From an uncultured Emticicia sp. (GTDB lineage Bacteria > Bacteroidota > Bacteroidia > Cytophagales > Spirosomataceae): 55,889 nucleotides of DNA. The position numbers were made by a program, and so were the translations under genes. The stretch covers positions 1-55,889 of the forward strand of contig NZ_CALCZQ010000017.1 in NCBI RefSeq assembly GCF_937903345.1, written 5' to 3'. Below are positions 1-7,675 of the stretch, in pieces. The notes under the pieces were generated by a model. The model was given only the letters and a program-made list of their open reading frames with translations. It made no database searches and was not told where the DNA came from. How positions within the stretch are numbered: position 1 is the stretch's first letter; each line of letters starts with the position of its first letter.

Positions 1-239
1 AAAGGAGGGTTTGGAAAAGAAAACTTCTTCGTCAGCCCTACTTTTGATTGACACAAATTATATAGGTTTTGTGAGACCCGTAAGATTTAAATCCCAATAG
101 GATAAGTCATGCATCAGGTTCCCTAATCATCTTCACTCCCTGCTGAATATTAGAAATAAACATCACTTTTGAATATTTATTAGAAGCTGGTCAAGGCTAA
201 AGTATCTCATAATACCTCTATTAAACAAAGTCCTGTTTA
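1..239. other. Decayed or non-coding edge of the window
   Basis: No convincing reading frame was found on either strand. A short minus-strand stretch at about 150-200 reads like protein (RYFSLDQLLINIQK) but stops after 14 residues. It lies next to a truncated gene and a transposase remnant, so this is probably eroded accessory DNA. No terminator or promoter was recognised. Confidence 0.3.
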
Positions 240-905
240 TCACCACTCCCAAATCATAAAATCCTCACTCACTCGAATTTCGTCACTTATCAAAGCCCTT
301 TTTAAGCCTTCCAGACGCATTAAATCGTCTTCAAGATTTAGAGAGGGCTTTCTGTCTAATTCATGTTCTAGGGTCTTAATCTGACTTTCTAAGTTCTTAC
401 TTTCTCGTTGCCAAACACCTTTCTGATAGTCGCTCATGCGAGCGTAGTTATTGTTGCCAATCCGTAATTCGTCTTCGACGCTTCGCAGCTCTCTCGAGAT
501 TCGCCCGACTTCGTTATTATATTCCGAGCGTTGCGATGCGATTTGTGTTTCTAAAATTTCAATTTCTTGCTTTTTGGCTGAATTGTCTTTCTTTTCGACA
601 AAGAAGTCAAAACCCTGTATAAACTCCTTTTCGATGCTTTTGCCAGTTCTCATAACCGCTCCTTCAAAGTAATTCAAATCCGTAGCCGATTGTATTTGCA
701 TTTTCAGCAACGGTAATTTAAGCCAAACTTTTAGGCTATCAGGAGCAACATCAAAAACTTGGACTTGCTTAAACTTGAAAGGTTTTCCAGTATGTTTGAA
801 AGCCAAAAACTTACAGTCTTTTACCTCAAACTCTTTAAAACCTTTTGTTTCCCCATCGGGGGCAATGGGGCTTGTTACAAACTTCGTTTCCGTCTGATTC
901 AACAA
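240..905 (-). CDS. Hypothetical coiled-coil protein, possibly 5'-truncated
   Basis: The product (221 aa) matches no family I recognise. Residues 1-105 look globular and beta-rich; residues 108-205 are charged and heptad-like, consistent with a coiled coil, and the protein ends in FMIWEW. There is no signal peptide or membrane segment. The only start is a TTG at 905 with an in-frame stop immediately upstream at 911-909. That start coincides with the first base of a transposase remnant on the other strand. The original N-terminus may therefore have been lost when the mobile element was inserted or deleted. An intact gene with a rare TTG start is the alternative. Accessory or phage-like origin is possible, but nothing in the sequence proves it. 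Confidence 0.5.
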   Translation of the reverse strand: MLNQTETKFVTSPIAPDGETKGFKEFEVKDCKFLAFKHTGKPFKFKQVQVFDVAPDSLKVWLKLPLLKMQIQSATDLNYFEGAVMRTGKSIEKEFIQGFDFFVEKKDNSAKKQEIEILETQIASQRSEYNNEVGRISRELRSVEDELRIGNNNYARMSDYQKGVWQRESKNLESQIKTLEHELDRKPSLNLEDDLMRLEGLKRALISDEIRVSEDFMIWEW

Positions 906-1072
906 TGATCAAACTAGTAAAAAATAGTATAAAAATATATAATCAGGTTAGACCACATTACTCTTGTCATTTTACAACACCACAAATATTGCATCAACAA
1001 AGGCAAATAAAAATCAAAACCTATAAAAATGAGAATCCAGGCGAAAGTTCTCAACTGGATTCCGTAAATTAG
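905..1072 (+). pseudogene. C-terminal remnant of an IS3-family transposase (OrfB)
   Basis: The 55 codons read IKLVKNSIKIYNQVRPHYS followed by a TPQILHQ segment. This is the classic C-terminus of IS3-family OrfB, where a YNxxRPHxS block is followed by TPxxxH at the end of the DDE integrase domain. All upstream catalytic domain is missing: codons before 905 in this frame are the antisense of the neighbouring gene. The stop at 1072 is followed 44 nt later by a likely terminal inverted repeat, as in intact IS3 elements. The fragment cannot make an active transposase. Confidence 0.75.
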
Positions 1073-1090
1073 TATTTTAAATCTAAATAT

Positions 1091-1116
1091 CTGTATCGCT
1101 TATTTAGGACTAGACA
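1091..1116 (+). repeat. Probable right terminal inverted repeat of the IS3 remnant
   Basis: The stretch ends TTTAGGACTAGACA and lies directly after the transposase stop, matching in position and style the ends of IS3/IS150-group elements (terminal TGTCTA... read inward). No matching left end was found upstream, so the element is a one-ended fragment. The assignment rests on position and remembered IS3 end patterns. Confidence 0.5.
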
Positions 1117-1258
1117 ACCACTCAGACCCTATTTCACCGAGAGATTCATAAACACTTTGCGATTTATACAAAGTCGTTGCGGATATTGAAAGCAGACGAG
1201 AGGTTTTTATTACTCCGTCTTTTTTAAAATTTGAATGACTTCAAACTTTTCTATTGCA
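1117..1258 (-). pseudogene. Possible disrupted gene fragment abutting the IS end
   Basis: On the minus strand an open stretch of about 46 codons reads protein-like (KTSRLLSISATTLYKSQ, then YESLGEIGSEW) and runs directly into the insertion-sequence terminal repeat at 1116. The first part resembles a helix-turn-helix of the type seen in recombinases or regulators, but this is only an impression. It has no good start codon and stops soon after entering the IS end, so it is most likely the broken 3' part of a gene hit by the element. Chance open frame is the alternative. Confidence 0.25.
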
Positions 1259-1567
1259 GTCCAATTATATATCTGATTTCATAATTCCGTAAAGTTATTA
1301 AACTTTTTTTAAGAAAATTATGCCCAGTAATTTAAGGGGTTGTGAAGAATTATCAAGTCCAATCATAGTCGTTAATATATTCTTCTTCAAAGTTTCAGTA
1401 GAACTGCCAAAATATTTACTGGCCTCTCGCAAAATAAAACCATACCTTCATATTTTACCTTTCTTTTACTACTTCCATTCAAAAAATGTTACTCTTTATG
1501 TTACCAAAAAAATAAAATGAGATAACTATCTGACCATCAAGGTTTTTTGTATTCCCTTCGAGGACAC
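1259..1567. other. Intergenic stretch without recognisable gene
   Basis: No open frame with protein-like composition was found. The sequence is AT-rich, carries no tRNA-like fold, and ends in the terminator hairpin for the M16 peptidase gene. Confidence 0.4.
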
Positions 1568-1600
1568 AAAAAAAGATGGCCATAATGACCATCTTTTTTT
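1568..1600. terminator. Bidirectional intrinsic terminator
   Basis: A 12-bp perfect stem (A-run plus GATGG, paired with CCATC plus T-run) encloses a 9-nt loop. It lies 22 nt beyond the stop of the minus-strand M16 gene, and the T-runs on both strands would let it work in either direction. Confidence 0.75.
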
Positions 1601-1621
1601 TGTTTGGGTCTAATTTTGTAC

Positions 1622-4456
1622 TTATTTCTTATTCCCATCAATATCTAATTCGATAATCTCATAACCAAGTTTTTGTAGTCCAGGCAAAATTTTGGCTTTA
1701 TCTCCTACCAATAAAATATTCATTTTATCAGGATTAATCCATTTCTTGGCTAATGCATCTGCTTCTTTTTTAGTAAGTGATGCTAAAATTTTGTTTTGGA
1801 TTTCTACAAAATTGGCAGGTAAACCATAAGTTAGAATTCGACCGATGAAACCTGCTTTTTGGTTGCCTGTTTCGTAGCGTAAAGCATCTTGTTGGCCAAT
1901 CGCACTTTTTGTAAATGCCAATTCTTCGGCAGAAATACCGTTGGCTGCGTAGTTTTTTAATTCTTTCATTACCTCGACTAATGCACTGTCAGTCGCATTG
2001 GCACGAATTCCTGAACTAAATTGATATTCGCCTGTATATTTATCTCCAGAAAAACCCGCACGTGCACCATAAGTCCAACCTTTATCTTCACGTAAATTGA
2101 GGTTTATACGGCTATTGAATGCTCCACCGAGGGCAAAATTCATCAAACCTGCTTTGTAGTATTCGCCAGTGGCATCATATTTTAAGCCTGTAACATTGCT
2201 TACTCTAAATTCGGTCTGAGCAGCTTTTGGTACATCAATCAAATAAATTTGAGTTTTTGAAATAGCGGGAGCGGGTGCTGGATTGGCTAAATTGATTTTT
2301 TTGTTTGGCAATTTTTTCAAAAATGCCAATTTGGGCAATATTTCACCTTCCGTGATATCACCTACGACAACAACTTTCGTACCTTGTGATGTCATGTAAT
2401 TATCGTAATAAGCCTGAACATCTTTTAAGCTAAGTCTTTTAACAGTACTTTCTGTGCCATTATCGCTTAAACCTAAGATATTGCCTGTTCCGTAGTTAAG
2501 TTTGTCAATCACGGTAGAAGCAATGGCCGCTGGTTGAGATTTTAATTGTTTAAAGCCTTCCAATGCTTGTTTTTGTAAACGATTGAAAGCATCAGCTGTG
2601 AAGTTTGGACTGAACATTTTCTCTTCGAGCAGTTCTAATGTTTTATCAACATTTTTCTTCAAACATTGTACATTAAAGTTGATACCATCTACCGATTGCG
2701 AAACGCTGATGAAACTTCCCAGTTTTTGAAGTTCAACCGCCATTTGCTCGGCAGTATATTTTTTGGTGTCTTCGTTGAGCATATCTGCAATCATACCCGC
2801 CAAACCAATTTTAGAAGTATCGCTTGCTTGAACCAAATGTCCTCCTGGAACAGTGATTGAAATCGTGACAGTTGGTAATTCGTTGTTGGCTGTTCCGATG
2901 ATTTTGATGCCACTTGGCAAATCTTTTTTCCAGAAAGGTGGCACTTTCACTACTGGATTTGCTCCGTTGTCAGGTGTTTTGTTTCTGTCAAAAGTGTCTT
3001 TTGCTTTTGTATATTTCAAACCATCGTAGCCGTAATTTGGTGCTGTATAGTTCTGAGTATCAATCGTATAATTATCAGGTGCGGCTGGTTTTACTATTTG
3101 TCCTTTTGTCAGTACGCTGATAGTAACGCTTGGTTTATCTTTCAAATATTGGTTATAAACTCTCCAAACGTCTTCTTTGGTTACTGAACGATACATATCC
3201 AATAATTTTCCAATCATATTTGGATTGCCAGTGAAAGTATTGAAAGCGGCCAGCTGGCTCACTTTTCCTGACACACTTTGAAGACTATTGATATATTGAG
3301 CTTCGATACCGCCTTTAAATTTCTCTATGTCTTCGTCGGTTACGCCACGTTTTTCAAAAACCAATAATGATTGTTTGAATAAGCTATCCATCTTTGCGAG
3401 TGAATTGCCTGGGTAAGGTGTCAATTGGAATGAAAACTCGCCAGCCAACTCACTAAAACGGCTGAAACCACTGGCCGAAATTGCTTTTTGGCTTTTTACC
3501 ATTTGTTGATAAAGAATGGAGTTTTTGCCTTGACCCAAGATTTGAGAAAGGCAAGATAATGCTCCCATGTCTTTATCATAATTCGGAACGGTTGGATAAG
3601 TTTTTGATAAAATCGGCAAACGAGCATAATTGTCAGTGAAAGAAGCGTATCTATCGCTCGATAATTTCACGGCTGGCATAACAGTTTTTTCAACTGCTGG
3701 CCCAGCAGGAATATTGCCGAAATATTTATCAACCATTTTCACTACATCGGCTGCTTTTATATCGCCACCGATAGTCAATGTAGCGTTATTTGGGCCGTAC
3801 CAACGTAGGAAGAATTTTTTCAAGTCGTTTACATCAACTCTGTCCAAATCTTCTAAATAGCCGATTGTCAACCAGCTATATGGGTGGCCGTAAGGATAAA
3901 GGTTTTTGCTCGTAAATTCACCCACTAAACCATACGGACGGTTATCGTAATTTTGTCCTCTTTCATTTTTTACTGTACTTCGTTGTACCTCAAATTTCTT
4001 CTGAGTAACGGCATCCAACAAAAATCCCATGCGGTCAGCTTCGAGCCAAAGCATTTTTTCGAGTTGATTGTTAGGTACTGTTTCATAATAATTGGTTCTG
4101 TCGAGGTTGGTGCTACCATTCAGTGTTCCACCCGCCGCCGTTACGATTTTGAAATGTTGCTCATCGCCCACATTATCGCTTCCTTGAAACATCATGTGTT
4201 CAAAAAAGTGAGCAAAACCACTCTTTTTGATTTCTTCTCTGGCACTACCTACGTGGTATGTTACATCGACGTGCACGATTGGGTCGCTATTGTCTTCATG
4301 CACAACTAGCGTGAGGCCGTTTGGAAAAATATATTTTTCGTAAGGAATGACCAATTCACTTCCTTTTTTTTCGACTTTTTCGACCAAGCGAGCTTGGCTA
4401 AATCCGAGATTAATAGACAAACAGACAGCCGCAACGGCTAATAGATTTTTTTTCAT
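1622..4456 (-). CDS. Secreted M16-family zinc metallopeptidase (two tandem modules)
   Basis: This is an insulinase/pitrilysin-type (M16) protease of 944 aa, about twice a single module, so it carries an active N-terminal and an inactive-type C-terminal peptidase pair. The inverted zinc motif HFFEH is at residues 83-87, and the third ligand is probably the Glu in VKNERGQNYD. Residues 1-20 form a signal peptide (cleavage after LGFSQ), so it acts in the periplasm or at the outer membrane. The C-terminal half has the ALGGAFNSRINLNLRE and KGWTYGAR patterns typical of M16 domains. It is monocistronic: a decayed gene lies upstream and its own terminator downstream. The substrate is probably short unfolded peptides by family analogy. 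It differs from the shorter cytosolic M16 protein at 44.7 kb. The ATG start is supported by the signal peptide. Confidence 0.9.
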   Translation of the reverse strand: MKKNLLAVAAVCLSINLGFSQARLVEKVEKKGSELVIPYEKYIFPNGLTLVVHEDNSDPIVHVDVTYHVGSAREEIKKSGFAHFFEHMMFQGSDNVGDEQHFKIVTAAGGTLNGSTNLDRTNYYETVPNNQLEKMLWLEADRMGFLLDAVTQKKFEVQRSTVKNERGQNYDNRPYGLVGEFTSKNLYPYGHPYSWLTIGYLEDLDRVDVNDLKKFFLRWYGPNNATLTIGGDIKAADVVKMVDKYFGNIPAGPAVEKTVMPAVKLSSDRYASFTDNYARLPILSKTYPTVPNYDKDMGALSCLSQILGQGKNSILYQQMVKSQKAISASGFSRFSELAGEFSFQLTPYPGNSLAKMDSLFKQSLLVFEKRGVTDEDIEKFKGGIEAQYINSLQSVSGKVSQLAAFNTFTGNPNMIGKLLDMYRSVTKEDVWRVYNQYLKDKPSVTISVLTKGQIVKPAAPDNYTIDTQNYTAPNYGYDGLKYTKAKDTFDRNKTPDNGANPVVKVPPFWKKDLPSGIKIIGTANNELPTVTISITVPGGHLVQASDTSKIGLAGMIADMLNEDTKKYTAEQMAVELQKLGSFISVSQSVDGINFNVQCLKKNVDKTLELLEEKMFSPNFTADAFNRLQKQALEGFKQLKSQPAAIASTVIDKLNYGTGNILGLSDNGTESTVKRLSLKDVQAYYDNYMTSQGTKVVVVGDITEGEILPKLAFLKKLPNKKINLANPAPAPAISKTQIYLIDVPKAAQTEFRVSNVTGLKYDATGEYYKAGLMNFALGGAFNSRINLNLREDKGWTYGARAGFSGDKYTGEYQFSSGIRANATDSALVEVMKELKNYAANGISAEELAFTKSAIGQQDALRYETGNQKAGFIGRILTYGLPANFVEIQNKILASLTKKEADALAKKWINPDKMNILLVGDKAKILPGLQKLGYEIIELDIDGNKK

Positions 4457-4561
4457 AGTAAAAGTGTTGATGTATTTGATGTCAAAAAAACGAATAAAAA
4501 GTTAGTATGCCAAACGGTCTATCCGATAAACCCGAAATTGTGGTAGATGTTTTGAAGAATA

Positions 4562-5010
4562 TTTTATTTCTTCAATTTTCCCACACAAAAAGTGTAGATG
4601 ACCTTGAGGTCTTGGTCAGATTGCTGTTTCTCCAATAAATAATCTCTTTCGATTTGCTGCTGAAGGATTTCAGGCTGAAGTTTTACCAAGAAAAAGCGTT
4701 CGCAAATTAGCTGAGTGTTAAATGATTTTTGTCCAAATTTCATAATACATTTGAGTATCGGCATACGAAGAAAAATCGGTCAATGAATAAGCCGTGATAG
4801 ATTCAGTAAATTGTTTATTGTCAAGCACATTGAGCAAAATGCCATCGGATTTATATTCATCCTAAAATTAAAGGTTGGCAAAATGATTGGTGCGTAGTAA
4901 AAGATGATTATTGACCAAACGACTCATTCGATAACGCCCAGATTCGTAAACATCGACAAACGCAATGCCTTTCTTTCCGATTCGCTATCTTCGTTACAAA
5001 CCGAATAATT
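4562..5010 (-). pseudogene. Decayed gene of unknown family
   Basis: Protein-like segments occur on the minus strand in different frames separated by stops. In order they are GIAFVDVYESGRYRMSRLVN, then DGILLNVLDNKQF and TESITAYSLTDFSSYADTQ, then PEILQQQIERDYLLEKQQSD. Together they look like one gene broken by at least two frameshifts and several stop codons. The VDVYESGRY style resembles beta-propeller (6-bladed/NHL-like) proteins common in Bacteroidota, but this is only a guess. No intact start remains. The last piece (4564-4764) is an open frame of 66 codons and could be mistaken for a small gene. Confidence 0.45.
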
Positions 5011-5125
5011 TATTTTTAACTTTAATACCTCAAACTTTTTTCTGTAAATTCGTATTGAGGTTCTTGGAAAAACAATAAGTTTTCGTACAATTTTATTACA
5101 TTGTTTACTTAAAATTAAAATAGCT

Positions 5126-6397
5126 ATGGAAAAATTATTCAAACTCCTCTTTATAGCTATCTTGTTGATAACGAGTCATTTGACTTTTGCTCAAAAAGAA
5201 AGAAAGAAAGATGACCGCTACGGTTATCATTTTCGAGGAAAACATCAAAAAGTGGCTAAATTTGACTTTGATTTACATGCTAATCTCATCGTTCTGAAAG
5301 CTCAACTTGATGGTTCAGATACACTTCGTTTTATACTTGATACGGGCGTTAGTTCAACAATCATTACAGACCCCAAACGAGCATTGACCTTGGGCGTTCA
5401 ATATGTGCGTAGGGTAAAAATTGCAGGTGCTGGCGAAGGTGAAGCACTCATGGCCAATGTATCAGTAGGGCATACAATTCGCATTGGCGATGTGATTGCT
5501 CGACAACAAAGTTTAGTTGTTTTAGATGAAGACGTATTGCAATTATCAGAGTTTTTGGGCGTGCCGATTCATGGCATTTTTGGCCACGATATTTTCAGTA
5601 ATTTTGTCGTAACAATTGATTTTGAAAATAAAAAACTGACACTCACCGACCCAAAAAAATTTAAGTATAAAAATTCAATGGGTACGCAATATCCGATTGT
5701 TTTGACTCAATCGAAGCCATATACTGATGCAATTGCGATGGTGAGCAACGACCAAAAACTAATTCCGATGCGATTAGTCATTGATACAGGTGCCGGTCAT
5801 GCACTTTTGCTAAATGCGGGCGAAAAAGAGCCGATTCATCTCCCTGATAGAGTAATGCGTGCCAATTTAGGTCGTGGACTGAATGGTGAAATCAACGGAA
5901 ATATTGGTCGCGTCGATAAAATCAAGATGGGAAGTATTGAAATGAAAAATATTTTGGCTTCGTTCCCAGATAGTTTATCATTTAGTATGAAATTTACTGC
6001 TGATGATACTAAACGTCAAGGCAGTATAGGTTGTGAATTATTACGTCGCTTCACCGTTACGCTTAATTATCGTGATGGATACATGATTATGAAGCCCCTA
6101 CGAAACCGCATGAAAGAAACATTTGAACACGACATGAGCGGCTTAGATGTTCGTGCCAAAGGAGCAGATTTTAATCATTATATAGTGAATAAAGTTATCG
6201 AAGGCTCACCAGCCTATGCTGCGGGTTTAGAAGAAGGCGATGAATTGATTTTTGTGAATAATCAGAATGTGAAAGATATGACTATCAGCGAGATATATAA
6301 AATCTTATCTCGAAAAGAAGGCAAAGAAGTAGAGTTTTTCTTCAGAAGAAAAGGAGAACTGAAAGTAGCAATATTCAATTTGAAACGAATGATTTAA
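5126..6397 (+). CDS. Secreted retropepsin-like aspartic protease with PDZ domain
   Basis: The product (423 aa) has a signal peptide (residues 1-22, ending TFAQ) and two aspartyl-protease lobes. Each lobe carries a catalytic triad, ILDTGVSS around D72 and VIDTGAGH around D220. This single-chain, two-lobed clan AA architecture is widespread in Bacteroidota. A PDZ domain follows at about residues 345-420 (GSPAYAAGLEEGDELIFVN), likely for binding protein C-termini or targeting. It probably acts on periplasmic or outer-membrane proteins; the substrate cannot be read from sequence. It stands alone, convergent with the nuclease gene at 6445, with a hairpin between the two stops. No exact promoter consensus was found upstream. 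Confidence 0.85.
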   Translation: MEKLFKLLFIAILLITSHLTFAQKERKKDDRYGYHFRGKHQKVAKFDFDLHANLIVLKAQLDGSDTLRFILDTGVSSTIITDPKRALTLGVQYVRRVKIAGAGEGEALMANVSVGHTIRIGDVIARQQSLVVLDEDVLQLSEFLGVPIHGIFGHDIFSNFVVTIDFENKKLTLTDPKKFKYKNSMGTQYPIVLTQSKPYTDAIAMVSNDQKLIPMRLVIDTGAGHALLLNAGEKEPIHLPDRVMRANLGRGLNGEINGNIGRVDKIKMGSIEMKNILASFPDSLSFSMKFTADDTKRQGSIGCELLRRFTVTLNYRDGYMIMKPLRNRMKETFEHDMSGLDVRAKGADFNHYIVNKVIEGSPAYAAGLEEGDELIFVNNQNVKDMTISEIYKILSRKEGKEVEFFFRRKGELKVAIFNLKRMI

Positions 6398-6402
6398 AAT
6401 TT

Positions 6403-6433
6403 AGGAAGCCTTCACTTTAAACCAAGCCTTCCT
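6403..6433. terminator. Imperfect hairpin between convergent genes
   Basis: The arms AGGAAGCCTT and AAGCCTTCCT pair over ten positions with one C-C mismatch. It sits in the 47-nt gap between the protease and nuclease stops. There is no strong T-run, so termination is inferred from position. Confidence 0.4.
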
Positions 6434-6444
6434 ATGATCTAACA

Positions 6445-7500
6445 CTACTGAATCTTTGTCCAATCGCTCCAGCTACTATTTGCTTCAAGTTTGGTCTGAA
6501 TATCTTCAGGAAGTTTTGCAAAAAAGTCTAATCCCGTTGCGTTTTCAACCTCATCGACCGAAACCACATAACTATTCATTCTTTTGCCAAAAAGTGCTTC
6601 ATTAGGTAATAAAAATGCTATCATACGAGGTTTTTTGTCAGATTTTGGCTGATAAAACAGCACAATCTTATAAAAATACTCAGGTACAGCCACATTATTA
6701 TATCGCCCAATTGTTGACAACCCTTTTCTTAAAACGGGGCCAGTTACAACAAAAATTTCTTCATCTCTCATCGCCCAACCACGTACTCTTTCTTCTATGT
6801 TTTCCCATATTCCTCGATTAAAATCAGGTACTTGGGGAGCGATATTGCTCATAAAAAAAGTTTCGTTCATCAATTCTTGACAACATTTAAAATCACCTGC
6901 GGGTAGCATGTGTCCACGGTCATAGCCTGAATTACTATAATCGCCAGAAAGAGCTGAATTACCTTTTACTTTTCGGTCAGGAATAAACAGATTTCCAGAT
7001 CTATTTGCGAGGCCTTTCGTATATTCTCCTCGAAGCTTGTAGGCTACCCAAGCAGGCACTTCGAAATCTTCTTCGTAGCGAAGTATGTAATTTTTGTGTT
7101 TAATAATTTCATCACCTTTACCAATAAATGGAAGTGCAAAATCAGGAATTTCGCCATTATCGCTATTCTCTTCTTGGGTGTCGGAATTAAAAATCTTGTC
7201 TTTTATCCTATCAAAAATCGAAAAGTCATTTTCTGGCTTATCATTACTATTTTTTTTGTCTTTTTTATTTGATTCCGAAGCATTGTTGTCGGATTTTTCA
7301 GCTTTATTAGTAGAAGTTGTTTCGGCGTCTGGTTCTGGAGATTTGTATAGGTTTTTCTCTTCTGAATTTGAGCTTTTTGATTCAAAAACCCCAGTTACGA
7401 CTTTCCAAAGATTATCAATTGGGCCTGATTTTTCTTTGAAATAAAGAAAATATCCAACACTAAAAAATATTAAAATAAGAATTATACTATTAGATTTCAT
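6445..7500 (-). CDS. Membrane-anchored DNA/RNA non-specific endonuclease
   Basis: This is a Serratia-type (NUC family) endonuclease of 351 aa. The signature DRGHMLPAGD starts at D194; H197 is the general base, and the downstream NIAPQ and FNRGIWENIE segments supply the metal-binding Asn. Residues 5-22 form one hydrophobic helix, either an uncleaved anchor or a signal peptide. Residues 40-115 are a low-complexity Ser/Asn/Lys/Asp/Glu linker holding the catalytic domain (about 120-340) away from the membrane. It is likely exported and degrades extracellular or periplasmic nucleic acid for nutrients. It is divergent from the DUF1080 gene at 7676. No immunity partner is adjacent, which fits a secreted nutritional nuclease. 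Confidence 0.88.
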   Translation of the reverse strand: MKSNSIILILIFFSVGYFLYFKEKSGPIDNLWKVVTGVFESKSSNSEEKNLYKSPEPDAETTSTNKAEKSDNNASESNKKDKKNSNDKPENDFSIFDRIKDKIFNSDTQEENSDNGEIPDFALPFIGKGDEIIKHKNYILRYEEDFEVPAWVAYKLRGEYTKGLANRSGNLFIPDRKVKGNSALSGDYSNSGYDRGHMLPAGDFKCCQELMNETFFMSNIAPQVPDFNRGIWENIEERVRGWAMRDEEIFVVTGPVLRKGLSTIGRYNNVAVPEYFYKIVLFYQPKSDKKPRMIAFLLPNEALFGKRMNSYVVSVDEVENATGLDFFAKLPEDIQTKLEANSSWSDWTKIQ

Positions 7501-7617
7501 GAACCATTAATTAAGATCTCCATTTCAGAGAAGGTTTGGTGGGGATTTTTCTTGCAAGTTTACAACAAAACACAGTAAAAAGTTGCTTTTTTTGAAATAT
7601 TTAAATTTTTTAAAAAC

Positions 7618-7650
7618 TTTGTTTCAAATCATTATTTGCTTATATCTTTG
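7618..7650 (+). promoter_or_regulatory. Bacteroidota-type promoter for the DUF1080/PA14 gene
   Basis: TTTG at 7618-7621, a 21-nt spacer and TATCTTTG at 7643-7650 match the -33/-7 consensus of Bacteroidota primary-sigma promoters exactly. The -7 box ends 25 nt before the ATG at 7676, which argues that translation starts there and not at the upstream in-frame ATG at 7583. Confidence 0.75.
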
Positions 7651-7675
7651 TTATCACAACCTTAACATCTCAATA

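Noticed and set aside
1320..1520. 66-codon plus-strand open frame
   Set aside because: Composition is not protein-like, there is no family resemblance, and it lies in decayed intergenic DNA.
3953..4309. 118-codon open frame opposite the M16 peptidase
   Set aside because: It is the antisense shadow of a well-conserved gene, including its zinc motif.
4564..4764. Stand-alone 66-residue gene
   Set aside because: Upstream pieces in other frames continue the same protein-like sequence, so it is better read as the tail of a broken gene.
6445..7500. Polymorphic toxin nuclease with immunity gene
   Set aside because: No adjacent small immunity-like gene and no toxin-delivery domain; a nutritional secreted nuclease fits better.
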